This document shows positions 34,235-42,575 of a stretch of DNA of 59,977 nt, one piece after another. The stretch spans positions 1-59,977 of the forward strand of contig NZ_CDOI01000002.1 of NCBI RefSeq assembly GCF_000827555.1, written 5' to 3'. This DNA comes from Capnocytophaga canis (GTDB taxonomy: Bacteria > Bacteroidota > Bacteroidia > Flavobacteriales > Flavobacteriaceae). How positions within the stretch are numbered: the first letter of the stretch is position 1; each line of letters begins with the position of its first letter. The notes beneath the pieces are model-generated. The model saw only the letters and a list, made by a program, of their open reading frames with translations. It was not told the origin of the DNA and did no database searches. The translations under genes and the position numbers were made by a program.

Positions 34235-34888
34235 TTACATCATAATTCCTATCTTCGGATAATCAAACTGAATTTGAACCAAACCTCGCAGTTGTTTTGC
34301 CTTTTGATATATTTCAGCGATATCCAACCCTGAGTCGTCGGTTTCAAGAAAATAACTACCTTCGGGAATAGATTTAAATACTTCCTGAACAGTAATATTA
34401 GTCAATAAGGATTTTCCAAATGAAAGTTTGATATTTTCGTTAATTAAAGTTGTAGCAACAGCTTGATTTTTGTTGAAACCGTGCAAAATCCATGGTTGCT
34501 GTGGTTGATATTTCTTTTTTAAGGAAATCAACTCACTATACGCTTTCACGCAGTGAATGATGAGTGGTTTTTTAACCTCTTCCGAAAGGAGTATATGTCG
34601 TTCAAAAATAGTTTGTTGCAGAGACAAAGGATATTTGACATTTCGGTCTAATCCACATTCTCCAATTGCTGCACAATGTTCATACTTCACTTTTTTGGTT
34701 ACCGTTTCCCATTGCGATTGCCAGTCATCTTCCGAAAAATACCAGGGATGTATGCCTACGGAGAAAAAACCTTCTTTGTTTATTGAAAACGGGAATTCAT
34801 TACGAATCACGATATTCCCAGAAGAGGATTCGTTATGAGTGTGTATGTCAAATAAAAGATTCAAAGTCTTAGAATTTAAAAGTTCCAC
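34235..34888 (-). CDS. TatD-family metal-dependent hydrolase
   Basis: 217 residues from a GTG start at 34888. TatD landmarks: DIHTHN (first metal His pair), GIHPW, IGECGLDR (metal Glu), IHCVKAYSEL, LHGFNKN and LETDDSGLDI. The protein is slightly short at the C-terminus for the family. TatD proteins are metal-dependent nucleases acting on DNA ends or oligonucleotides. It starts 11 bp after the dtd stop, in the same operon. Confidence 0.9.
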   Translation of the reverse strand: MELLNSKTLNLLFDIHTHNESSSGNIVIRNEFPFSINKEGFFSVGIHPWYFSEDDWQSQWETVTKKVKYEHCAAIGECGLDRNVKYPLSLQQTIFERHILLSEEVKKPLIIHCVKAYSELISLKKKYQPQQPWILHGFNKNQAVATTLINENIKLSFGKSLLTNITVQEVFKSIPEGSYFLETDDSGLDIAEIYQKAKQLRGLVQIQFDYPKIGIMM

Positions 34889-34899
34889 TAATTACCTTT

Positions 34900-35352
34900 T
34901 TACTCTTTATTCTTCGTATCAACAATAATTGTGACAGGTCCATCATTGCATAGACTCACTTGCATATCGGCTCCAAAAACACCTGTGCCTATAGTTTTCC
35001 CTAAATCCGATGTAAGTTGTTCAACAAATTTTTCATAAAGAGGCACAGAGATTATAGGTTTTGCAGCTTTGATATAGCTTGGTCGGTTGCCTTTTTTAGT
35101 AGAAGCATGTAGCGTGAATTGTGAAACTGTAATAATTTCACCATCAATATCTTTTACCGACAGGTTCATCACCCCATTTTGGTCATCGAAAATACGCATA
35201 TTGACAATTTTTGCCGAAAGCCATTGCACATCCTCTAAGGTGTCGCTATCTTCAATACCTACTAAAATCAATAACCCTTGTCCAATAGATGAAACGGACT
35301 GATTACTAACGCTTACGGATACGTTAGATACACGTTGAATAACTGCTCTCAT
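34900..35352 (-). CDS. dtd: D-aminoacyl-tRNA deacylase
   Basis: 150 residues, family length. It starts MRAVIQRVSNVSVSV and has the SQFTLHASTKKGNRPSY block and the cross-subunit NDGPVTIIVDT block, the variable form of the family Gly-cisPro site. It removes D-amino acids (and glycine from tRNA-Ala) mischarged on tRNA. Upstream partner of the TatD gene. Confidence 0.95.
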   Translation of the reverse strand: MRAVIQRVSNVSVSVSNQSVSSIGQGLLILVGIEDSDTLEDVQWLSAKIVNMRIFDDQNGVMNLSVKDIDGEIITVSQFTLHASTKKGNRPSYIKAAKPIISVPLYEKFVEQLTSDLGKTIGTGVFGADMQVSLCNDGPVTIIVDTKNKE

Positions 35353-35480
35353 AACTGCCTTTTAGAAGATTTTAATTTTTTGGAAAATAAGTTCTCAAGA
35401 CGATAAGGATCATAACTCACACACCAATAATTAGTTAACATTTTTCCACATATTTTTATCAGTAAAAAAATAAAGTTTCA

Positions 35481-36041
35481 CTACAAATTATAATTTACTC
35501 CAAAGGATAAGCTCATCAAATCGGGATAGCCAGGCACAAAGGACATCGTCAAATCGAATCGCTCATTTAAAGCGTATTTGTATTCAAATTCTCCGCCATA
35601 CCACAAAAACAAGTATTGCCAACGACTTTCTTTGCTTCCTTTAAATACGTTCGGATTATGATAGCCCTCTAATTTTTGCCAATTCTTACGAAACACTAAA
35701 GTAGGACCTAAACCTCCTGATAATTTGTGACTTTCAATTTCAAAAATCCTAAAGCGAATTCCAATATGCGAAAACCCACCGAACTGAACCGCACAGTCAG
35801 CATAAACCCCTTGTGCAAATTTGATACTTATACCCTCATAAACAAATTTTTCAGCAGAAATAATCGCCCCCAAATTCAGAACAAAATAAGCATTCTCATC
35901 TAATTTATTAGGCATTAAATGAGCATTTTGCCTTTCTCCCAACGGATGGAAACTCAAACCAAAGAATTTTATTCCAATATTATCTTGCCCTAAGCATTGA
36001 GATGAAATTAATATTACTAAAACTATAAGGTATTTTTTCAT
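35481..36041 (-). CDS. Small predicted beta-barrel envelope protein
   Basis: 186 residues. Signal peptide (core 4-16, cleavage near LGQ). The mature part shows amphipathic strands with aromatic ends (YFVLNLGAIISAEKFV, ISIKFAQGVYADCAVQFGGF, SHIGIRFRIF, LGPTLVFRKNW) and ends VPGYPDLMSLSFGVNYNL, fitting an outer-membrane barrel. No family recognised. Its ATGA start overlaps the stop codon of a leftover copy of the aspS 3' end (36040-36082), so it probably once lay directly after aspS in a coupled operon. Confidence 0.65.
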   Translation of the reverse strand: MKKYLIVLVILISSQCLGQDNIGIKFFGLSFHPLGERQNAHLMPNKLDENAYFVLNLGAIISAEKFVYEGISIKFAQGVYADCAVQFGGFSHIGIRFRIFEIESHKLSGGLGPTLVFRKNWQKLEGYHNPNVFKGSKESRWQYLFLWYGGEFEYKYALNERFDLTMSFVPGYPDLMSLSFGVNYNL

Positions 36042-36082
36042 TTCAACCTGATATGCAATTCGTGAAGTTGTGCTGGGTCAAT
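36040..36082 (-). pseudogene. Duplicated fragment of the aspS 3' end (copy 1)
   Basis: 43 bp that match the end of aspS (37462-37504) at 38 of 43 positions; the last 17 bp are identical. Translated, it reads IDPAQLHELHIRLK-stop, against [14 protein letters not shown]-stop in aspS. It lies just downstream of the TlpA-type gene. The stop TGA overlaps the ATG of the next gene (ATGA). Confidence 0.88.
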
Positions 36083-36100
36083 CTTTGCTACAGCACTTCT

Positions 36101-37363
36101 TTAGTTTTTATCCAATCGCTTTTCTAATTCTTTTCTAACTTCTTCGGCTGTAGGGTCAATTGCAATGATTGTTCCTTTTTCGTCAATGAGAAAAACACCA
36201 CCCGCTTTATTTTGCATTCCGTACTTCTGCCAAATTTTATTTTGCTTGTCTAACTCAACCAATTGTAACCAATCCCATTTTTCTTTCTCTAAAAATTTCG
36301 TTAACCTATCCGTATTTTTAAACTCTCCGGCAATCCCTACCATTGTGAAACCCTTGTCTTTGTATGCTTCATAAATGGGAATCATCATACGAGTAGTAGC
36401 AATACAAGATCCGCACCAAGTAGCCCAAAAATCTAATAGTGTTATTTTTCCTTGAATAACTTTTGATAGTTGTACTTGCTTTCCATTTAGGTCAGGAGCT
36501 GTAAAATCAACGAATTTTTGACCAATTTTAATATTTTCAAGAGAGGCAACTAATTCGACAACCAATTTATTATATGGATGGTTAGGATTAGCTTTTACAA
36601 GTTTTTTTGCAACTCTTTTGCTATAAGAAATATCCATTTGCTCCCTTTTATACATTAAGTCTTTCAAAAGAAATGAGTAAGCAATCAAGTTCGGGTTTTT
36701 CTCAATATACTCCTGACGATATGCTTTAGCTTCCTCATTTAGAGGCTTTAACCTATCATTAAGCTTTTTAGCCTCAGGGCTAAGATGTTTATCAGCTTTT
36801 GTTAAGGCTTCAATTTTTTCGTAGATAAGTTTTTTCTCAACACCTGTTTTATCGTCTAACTGCTTGTACAACTCTTCCACCTCTTTACTATGATACAAAT
36901 CATTTTCATATAAAACATCCAAACTATCTATAATCGGTTGGAAGAGATGTTCAAACTTACGATTGAAATCATCCGTATACTTTTTATGCTCAGCATTCAA
37001 CTTGCCTCCTTTTACAATGTTCTTGTTAAATTCTTCTTCATCATAAAGCGTGAGATGTATCTCCTCATTTTCCAAAAACAATTCCATAATACTTCCACTT
37101 CCTTTTTTACGAATCTCACTGAAATAAAGTTCTACAGCTTCTGGAAATTCTAATTGAGATTCATAATAAAACTTCCCATTCTTTACAGGAATTTCTATAA
37201 CAGCATCTGTAAATACAGATTGTGTGGGTTTTGCCAACAAAATAGATTCAGTTTCTGCCCCAACAACTTCTCCCGAAAGCTTTAGCTTTTTCTGTGCATA
37301 CATTTCTTTGAAAGAAAATAAAGTTATCAGCACAATGAATAGTAATTTTCTCATTTTTATCAT
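36101..37363 (-). CDS. TlpA-family thioredoxin-like protein with N-terminal DUF4369-like domain
   Basis: 420 residues. Signal peptide (Met4 at 37354 may be the true start; cleavage near MYAQ). The N-terminal part (about 25-120) resembles DUF4369 (LSGEVVGAETESILLAKP); the middle part is helical and charged; the C-terminal thioredoxin domain (about 285-420) has the redox motif CGSC in WATWCGSCIATTR. Such proteins are periplasmic thiol-disulfide reductases. The gene lies between two copies of the aspS 3' end, which marks it as an insertion or local duplication product. A -7 box (TAGATTTG, 37380-37387) is just upstream, inside the interval. Confidence 0.86.
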   Translation of the reverse strand: MIKMRKLLFIVLITLFSFKEMYAQKKLKLSGEVVGAETESILLAKPTQSVFTDAVIEIPVKNGKFYYESQLEFPEAVELYFSEIRKKGSGSIMELFLENEEIHLTLYDEEEFNKNIVKGGKLNAEHKKYTDDFNRKFEHLFQPIIDSLDVLYENDLYHSKEVEELYKQLDDKTGVEKKLIYEKIEALTKADKHLSPEAKKLNDRLKPLNEEAKAYRQEYIEKNPNLIAYSFLLKDLMYKREQMDISYSKRVAKKLVKANPNHPYNKLVVELVASLENIKIGQKFVDFTAPDLNGKQVQLSKVIQGKITLLDFWATWCGSCIATTRMMIPIYEAYKDKGFTMVGIAGEFKNTDRLTKFLEKEKWDWLQLVELDKQNKIWQKYGMQNKAGGVFLIDEKGTIIAIDPTAEEVRKELEKRLDKN

Positions 37364-37379
37364 AGTTTTAAGATGTTAG

Positions 37380-37387
37380 CAAATCTA
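37380..37387 (-). promoter_or_regulatory. Candidate -7 box for the TlpA-type gene
   Basis: TAGATTTG on the minus strand, 17 bp before the start at 37363. No -33 box at the right distance. Confidence 0.4.
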
Positions 37388-37459
37388 ATGATTTTTCTCA
37401 AAAAAAGAAAAACATTGCTAAAAATTCTTCTATCTTTCAGCAATGTTTTTTTATATTAA

Positions 37460-39205
37460 TTATTTCAACCTGATATGCAATTCGTCAAGCTGTGTGGAGT
37501 CAATCGGTGAAGGTGCGTCAATCATTACATCGCGTCCCGAATTGTTTTTCGGGAAGGCTATAAAATCGCGGATAGTTTCTTGTCCGCCCAAAATAGCAAC
37601 CAATCTATCAAACCCAAAAGCCAAGCCTCCGTGTGGCGGTGCTCCGTATTTAAAGGCGTTCATCAAGAAGCCAAATTGAGCCTCTGCTTGTTCAGATGTA
37701 AAGCCTAACAACTCAAACATCTTCGCCTGTAATTCTTTATTGAAAATTCGGATAGAACCACCGCCTATTTCGTTTCCGTTCAGCACCAAATCATATGCGT
37801 TGGCACGTACCGCAGCCGGATTGGTATTAAGCAAGGGAATATCTTCTGGTTTTGGAGATGTAAACGGGTGATGCATTGCAAAAAATCGGTTCTCTTCTTC
37901 GTTGAACTCCAACAATGGGAAATCTACTACCCATAACGGAGCAAATTCGTCCGCTTTGCGTAAGCCCAAACGCTCGGCAAGTTCCATACGCAAGGCTGAA
38001 AGTTGCCCACGCACCTTGTCGGCTTTTCCTGAGAGAATACAGATAAGGTCTCCTGCCTTTGCCTCAGTGCGTTCCGCCCATTTTTGGAGGTCTTCTTCGC
38101 TGTAAAATTTATCCACTGACGATTTGAAGCTACCATCATCATTGCATTTAACATACACCATACCTGAAGCTCCTACCTGTGGGCGTTTTACCCATTCGAT
38201 TAAAGCATCGATTTCCTTACGTGTGTAGCTGTTAGCCCCCGGAACGGCAATCCCTACCACCAATTCCGCTTCGTTAAATACCTTGAAATCTTTGTGTTGT
38301 GCGATATCGTTAAGCTCACCGAACTTCATTCCAAAACGGATATCGGGTTTGTCGTTTCCGTAGGTTTTCATCGCTTCGGCATAGGTCATTCGTGGGAATT
38401 TCTCAATAGAAATGCCTTTTACTTCCTTCAACAGATGTTTTGTAAGTCCCTCAAAGGTATTGATGATATCTTCTTGCTCCACGAACGACATTTCGCAGTC
38501 GATTTGGGTAAATTCTGGCTGTCTGTCAGCACGTAAATCCTCATCGCGGAAGCATTTTACTATCTGAAAATATTTGTCTAATCCGCCGACCATCAAGAGT
38601 TGCTTGAACGTTTGTGGCGACTGCGGAAGGGCGTAAAACTCTCCCTCGTTCATACGACTTGGCACCACAAAATCCCTCGCTCCCTCAGGAGTTGATTTTA
38701 TCAGCACGGGTGTTTCCACCTCAATAAATCCTTCTTTAGAAAGATAATTCCTCACTTGCATCGCTACCTCGTGACGGAAAATCAAATTGTTGCGAACTGG
38801 CGTACGACGAATATCCAAATATCTGTATTTCATACGAATATCTTCCCCGCCGTCGGTATTATCTTCAATGGTAAAAGGAGGAAGTTCCGATTTGTTCAAT
38901 ACAAGCAATTCCGAAACCAAAATTTCGATTTCTCCGGTGGGAATATGATTGTTTTTTGCCTCACGTTCAATGACTTTTCCCGTTACCTGAATTACGTCTT
39001 CGCGAGAAAGTGTTGTAGCCAATTCCAACACGTTTTTGTTGGTGCGTTCTTCGTCAAAAATAAGCTGAGTGATGCCATATCGGTCACGGATATCCACCCA
39101 AACCATAAAACCTTTATTGCGGATTTTTTGTACCCAACCACTGAGGGTAATTTCTTTATTTACATCGGAAAGGCGAAGTTCGCCACAAGTATGTGTTCTG
39201 TACAT
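37460..39205 (-). CDS. aspS: Aspartyl-tRNA synthetase
   Basis: 581 residues, bacterial type. N-terminal anticodon-binding OB fold ([25 protein letters not shown]), class II motif 1 ([17 protein letters not shown]), motif 2 ([22 protein letters not shown]), an inserted GAD-like domain (about 290-420), and motif 3 ([15 protein letters not shown]). It charges tRNA-Asp. The last 43 bp are duplicated at 36040-36082. A -7 box (TATTTTTG, 39222-39229) lies 16 bp upstream. Confidence 0.97.
   Translation of the reverse strand: MYRTHTCGELRLSDVNKEITLSGWVQKIRNKGFMVWVDIRDRYGITQLIFDEERTNKNVLELATTLSREDVIQVTGKVIEREAKNNHIPTGEIEILVSELLVLNKSELPPFTIEDNTDGGEDIRMKYRYLDIRRTPVRNNLIFRHEVAMQVRNYLSKEGFIEVETPVLIKSTPEGARDFVVPSRMNEGEFYALPQSPQTFKQLLMVGGLDKYFQIVKCFRDEDLRADRQPEFTQIDCEMSFVEQEDIINTFEGLTKHLLKEVKGISIEKFPRMTYAEAMKTYGNDKPDIRFGMKFGELNDIAQHKDFKVFNEAELVVGIAVPGANSYTRKEIDALIEWVKRPQVGASGMVYVKCNDDGSFKSSVDKFYSEEDLQKWAERTEAKAGDLICILSGKADKVRGQLSALRMELAERLGLRKADEFAPLWVVDFPLLEFNEEENRFFAMHHPFTSPKPEDIPLLNTNPAAVRANAYDLVLNGNEIGGGSIRIFNKELQAKMFELLGFTSEQAEAQFGFLMNAFKYGAPPHGGLAFGFDRLVAILGGQETIRDFIAFPKNNSGRDVMIDAPSPIDSTQLDELHIRLK
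37462..37504 (-). repeat. Direct repeat, aspS 3' end (copy 2)
   Basis: The copy within intact aspS that matches 36040-36082 at 38 of 43 positions. The two copies are 1.4 kb apart in the same orientation and enclose only the TlpA-type gene. Confidence 0.88.
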
Positions 39206-39221
39206 AACTTACTTTTTTTTG

Positions 39222-39229
39222 CAAAAATA
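39222..39229 (-). promoter_or_regulatory. Candidate -7 box for aspS
   Basis: TATTTTTG on the minus strand; no clear -33 box. Confidence 0.42.
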
Positions 39230-39278
39230 AGTATTTGTCGGGAATATAAGCTATGAATTTTACAAATTTCTTTTACCT

Positions 39279-41195
39279 TTATTTATGATACTCTTCAAAT
39301 ATGGGAAAAACTTGTCTGTCATTTTCATATGTAAAAATTTGTTCTTCACTACCTCTTGTTTTGTTTTTTAGCCATAACACTGCATTTTTCGGAGCTTCAA
39401 ATTTTAATTTTCCTTTTTCTGTGCCTGTTTGTTCTCCTAATGAAATCCAACCGTTTTCTCCTGCGTTGTAAAAAAGCTCGTAAACATCGCCGTTTCTGAT
39501 GAAGTTATCATCATTACGTGGAATAAGTTGTGCCTTTTTGACTTGTTTAGGAATGTTTGATTTAAAGAAAATACTTGTGCCTAATTCGCTTGCGTGAAAA
39601 AATGATATAGGATTGTTATCAAAAGCGTTTTTAAGTTGGTATAAAGCAACATCTTTCCAAGGTTTCCCATTGGAATAGATGGTGTCAAACACAATTTGTT
39701 TGTTTTCTGTGTCAAAAAAATGAATTTCTGCAATCGAAAGTTCAGTTTCTTTGGGAACTTCATACTGAAAATAGCAAAAAGATTTTGAATTTACGATATC
39801 AATGTTTATCACATTATTTGCAGGAAGCGTGTCCATTTTAAAAAGCAATTCACTATTTGTGAAATTAGCATTTGTACTTCCTTTGATTTGTATGCCTTTT
39901 AGCCAATTTTTATATTTTACAACCGTTGTTTTTCGTAAAGGATATTTTCGTGTTAAAGTGATGTTATGTTGTTCTTTTTCAGGATAAAATATATGCAGTC
40001 CTTCCTTTTTTAACATAAATGGATATGCAATAGGAATGAGTTCATTATTTTGATACGTCAATGGTTGATATATTACAAAAGGTTCGATATTTTCAAAAAT
40101 CAAACTGTCTTTTTTAACATCGCCTTTTCCGATAGCAAGCCAACCGTTTCGTGCTGTAAAAACTCCAATGAATGCGTTTTTAACTTGATTTTTTATTGGA
40201 ATAGCCATACGGTTTTTGCCAAAGTATTCATCTGTTACATCTTTTAGGAAAGGATTTTGTAAGGAAGCAGGTAAATTTTTGAGTTCCTCCAAATTTTGTT
40301 GGACTCCGTAAGTCATTCTAAAAACTTTCCCTTTTTTGCGTTGGTCTGTGAAATTATCATCACGAACGGCGTTAAATTGTTCATACCAAAAAGGTAAGTA
40401 TTTCCCTGTGGTATCTCGCACCACATTCCATTGGTGGTCTATTCGATACTCAGGGGAATAAGGATATATATCCGTAGTTACAGGAATTCCAACGGAACGC
40501 ATTACGTAAATTGCTATATCACAAGCCTCTCGGCAAGTTCCTATTCGGTTGTTTAATTGAAAGTCAGCATCTTGCCTTGGCGTTGGAAAATCTATGAAAT
40601 AATAAAAACCTTCGGTTTTCATATAATCAGAAAGGATATTGCAGGCTTCAACAACGTCTGTTCCTTTGTAAAGAGAATCTAAAATAGGATTGTATTTTTC
40701 GTAATAGGCTTTACGCCAATTTGTTAAAGGCTCTTCGGCGATGCGATAAGGTAAAATTAACTTGCAAAAATCGTCAAACGAAAGGTGTTTGTTCCAAGGT
40801 TTTTCTTGCCAAACTTTGAAGGCATAATCAATGTTTTCGATAAGCATTTCTGCTTTAATCTCTTTTATGTCTTGTTTGATGATAGATTGTGAAGTTTGCA
40901 ATAACCGAATACCTTTCTGACGTTCATCTTCGGTTAAATTTCTTTTTTGAAATATGTCTGAAAGCAAAATTTTGACACTATCGATTTCAGTACTCACTTG
41001 ATAGTGATAATACGGCATATTTTCAATTAAAAACGCCACAGATTTATATTTTAAACTGTCATTTTCATAGTGACTCAGCACTTTTTCAAGTTCAATGCGG
41101 TTATCTTCGGCTTGTTGTAAAGCAAGGTCTAATTTTGTGATTGTTTTAGAACAGGAAAACAATAGGAATGGTATGAATGAAATAAAAAAATTCAT
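39279..41195 (-). CDS. Transglutaminase-like-domain lipoprotein
   Basis: 638 residues. Lipobox LLFSC (Cys15). A helical N-terminal part (about 20-150) precedes a transglutaminase-like core: NNRIGTCREACDIAIYVMRSVGIPVTTDI holds the nucleophilic Cys, and DHQWNVV the His, with an Asp expected shortly after (VRDTTGKYLP). The rest is beta-rich, with Ig-like or carbohydrate-binding-like modules. Such proteins are envelope peptidases or cross-linking enzymes of unknown substrate. It follows the two small genes at 41279-42339 on the same strand and may share their transcript. Confidence 0.83.
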   Translation of the reverse strand: MNFFISFIPFLLFSCSKTITKLDLALQQAEDNRIELEKVLSHYENDSLKYKSVAFLIENMPYYHYQVSTEIDSVKILLSDIFQKRNLTEDERQKGIRLLQTSQSIIKQDIKEIKAEMLIENIDYAFKVWQEKPWNKHLSFDDFCKLILPYRIAEEPLTNWRKAYYEKYNPILDSLYKGTDVVEACNILSDYMKTEGFYYFIDFPTPRQDADFQLNNRIGTCREACDIAIYVMRSVGIPVTTDIYPYSPEYRIDHQWNVVRDTTGKYLPFWYEQFNAVRDDNFTDQRKKGKVFRMTYGVQQNLEELKNLPASLQNPFLKDVTDEYFGKNRMAIPIKNQVKNAFIGVFTARNGWLAIGKGDVKKDSLIFENIEPFVIYQPLTYQNNELIPIAYPFMLKKEGLHIFYPEKEQHNITLTRKYPLRKTTVVKYKNWLKGIQIKGSTNANFTNSELLFKMDTLPANNVINIDIVNSKSFCYFQYEVPKETELSIAEIHFFDTENKQIVFDTIYSNGKPWKDVALYQLKNAFDNNPISFFHASELGTSIFFKSNIPKQVKKAQLIPRNDDNFIRNGDVYELFYNAGENGWISLGEQTGTEKGKLKFEAPKNAVLWLKNKTRGSEEQIFTYENDRQVFPIFEEYHK

Positions 41196-41278
41196 AAAAC
41201 AAAGAAGTTGAGAGAAATAAAATCATTATTTTAACGAAAAGAAGCTACTCTAAGATGAATAGCCTCTTGCTTTTTGAG

Positions 41279-41476
41279 CTATTTTTTTACCTTGTAATTT
41301 TCATAAATCACAACCCCAACCATACAAAGAAATCCAAAGATGGTTACGGGAATAGAGAAAGCTAAGGTCTCCTTATCAAAAAAAGGTAATTTCTGTTGGA
41401 CAGAAAAAAACAAATTCATCAAAGGAAAAAAAAATAGCACGTATCCAATCGAATATAGTAGAATTTTCTTTTTCAT
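41279..41476 (-). CDS. Small two-helix membrane protein, unknown
   Basis: 65 residues from the ATG at 41476 (an upstream start at 41488 would overlap the previous gene). Two hydrophobic segments (about 5-24 and 39-57) with a basic end (ENYKVKK). No family recognised. It lies 5 bp after the stop of the lipoprotein gene at 41482-42339, so the two are probably translated from one mRNA. The pairing of a small membrane protein with that lipoprotein would suit an immunity or accessory role, but this is only inference. Confidence 0.6.
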   Translation of the reverse strand: MKKKILLYSIGYVLFFFPLMNLFFSVQQKLPFFDKETLAFSIPVTIFGFLCMVGVVIYENYKVKK

Positions 41477-41481
41477 AACAA

Positions 41482-42339
41482 CTAACAATTACTGCTTCTA
41501 TAATATGCCCAAGCGGAGGTTGCTCCTGATTCAATAGCGACACCTATCAAAGCAGGTATAGCCAATGTTCCTCCTGAACCAGCAGCTACTCCTGCACTTA
41601 TAATAAAACCAATTGATGCAGACATTCCATCCGCTTCAAGTACATCAGATAGACATCTTCTCCATTTGTCATCATCTCCTGCCGATTCTGAATTTGAGTT
41701 TTCTGAATTTGACATATAAACTATTCTTTTTAAAGTGTTTTTATAATACGCATACTGTCCTTGTCCGCCCAATTTTTTAGGTAACCAGAATTCAGATGAT
41801 TTTTTCAAAACAGATGTAAATACCAAAAAGGCTTCGTAATCACGAACGTTAACATCTTCTTTTAACATTTGATTTTTAATTTTTTCTACGAAATCTGAAA
41901 TAGCATCAACATCTTTATTTTTGGATTCATCTCGTAAAAAATCTAACACCTTTTGAAAATATATGAAGTTACTTTTATCAGAAAGGTTGTCTCTAAGTGT
42001 TTGTGAATATTGCTCACCTTTATTCCCATCATTTATATTTTTAGAAAATAAGCCTTTTATATGTGAGCCAGATTCTACTCCATTCAAATGTTTTTCTAAT
42101 AACATTTGTTTTTGTACCAACAATCCTTCAAATTTATCAGTTGCAGAATAATTGTTATTTAGTATTATTTTTAGGAATTCATTATGTTTTTCTCCTATTA
42201 AATCAATGTATTCATCAGATATTGTTCTACCTTCTTCAATTTTTGATTTATTATTATCTTCTGATTTTTGACAAGAATAAATTCCTAATGTTGCTATTGA
42301 TAAAGCAACAAATCCTAATAAAAATAGTATTTTTCTCAT
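41482..42339 (-). CDS. Lipoprotein with a Gly/Ala-rich hydrophobic C-terminal tail
   Basis: 285 residues. Lipobox YSC (Cys23), then QKSEDNNK; Gln-Lys followed by acidic residues is close to the Capnocytophaga surface-lipoprotein signal (QKDDE-like), so surface display is likely (inference). The middle is charged and helical (about 60-205). The C-terminal 50 residues (about 236-285) are hydrophobic and Gly/Ala-rich: GFIISAGVAAGSGGTLAIPALIGVAIESGATSAWAYY, with a Cys near 227 and one as the last residue. The tail looks like a membrane-inserting or bacteriocin-like segment. No family recognised. Confidence 0.7.
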   Translation of the reverse strand: MRKILFLLGFVALSIATLGIYSCQKSEDNNKSKIEEGRTISDEYIDLIGEKHNEFLKIILNNNYSATDKFEGLLVQKQMLLEKHLNGVESGSHIKGLFSKNINDGNKGEQYSQTLRDNLSDKSNFIYFQKVLDFLRDESKNKDVDAISDFVEKIKNQMLKEDVNVRDYEAFLVFTSVLKKSSEFWLPKKLGGQGQYAYYKNTLKRIVYMSNSENSNSESAGDDDKWRRCLSDVLEADGMSASIGFIISAGVAAGSGGTLAIPALIGVAIESGATSAWAYYRSSNC

Positions 42340-42575
42340 TTTTTTAAAATTTTTGTTGTTTTATTAAATTATTTTTTCTTTTCACTGATTTTGCCGTATA
42401 AGGAAACAACCTAACAGCTCGGCTGTCTATTTTCATTCATCCCAAATAAAAATATAAATCCTCGCTTATGTTATGTGTCTTTGATTAGTTCGTTTTGAAA
42501 TCCACTACGAAGTTCTTTCGAAAATTTTAAAAAGTCAATATTGTTTTTTCGAAAAGTTTTTATTAATTTCGCATT

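Noticed and set aside
37902-38154. Overlapping frames on both strands inside aspS
   Set aside because: They are shadow frames of a highly conserved synthetase gene without a promoter or conserved protein pattern.
42414-42426. Terminator ACAGC-TCG-GCTGT after the O-antigen-ligase-like gene
   Set aside because: Only 5 bp with no T run on the minus strand and 150 bp from the stop; too weak to call.
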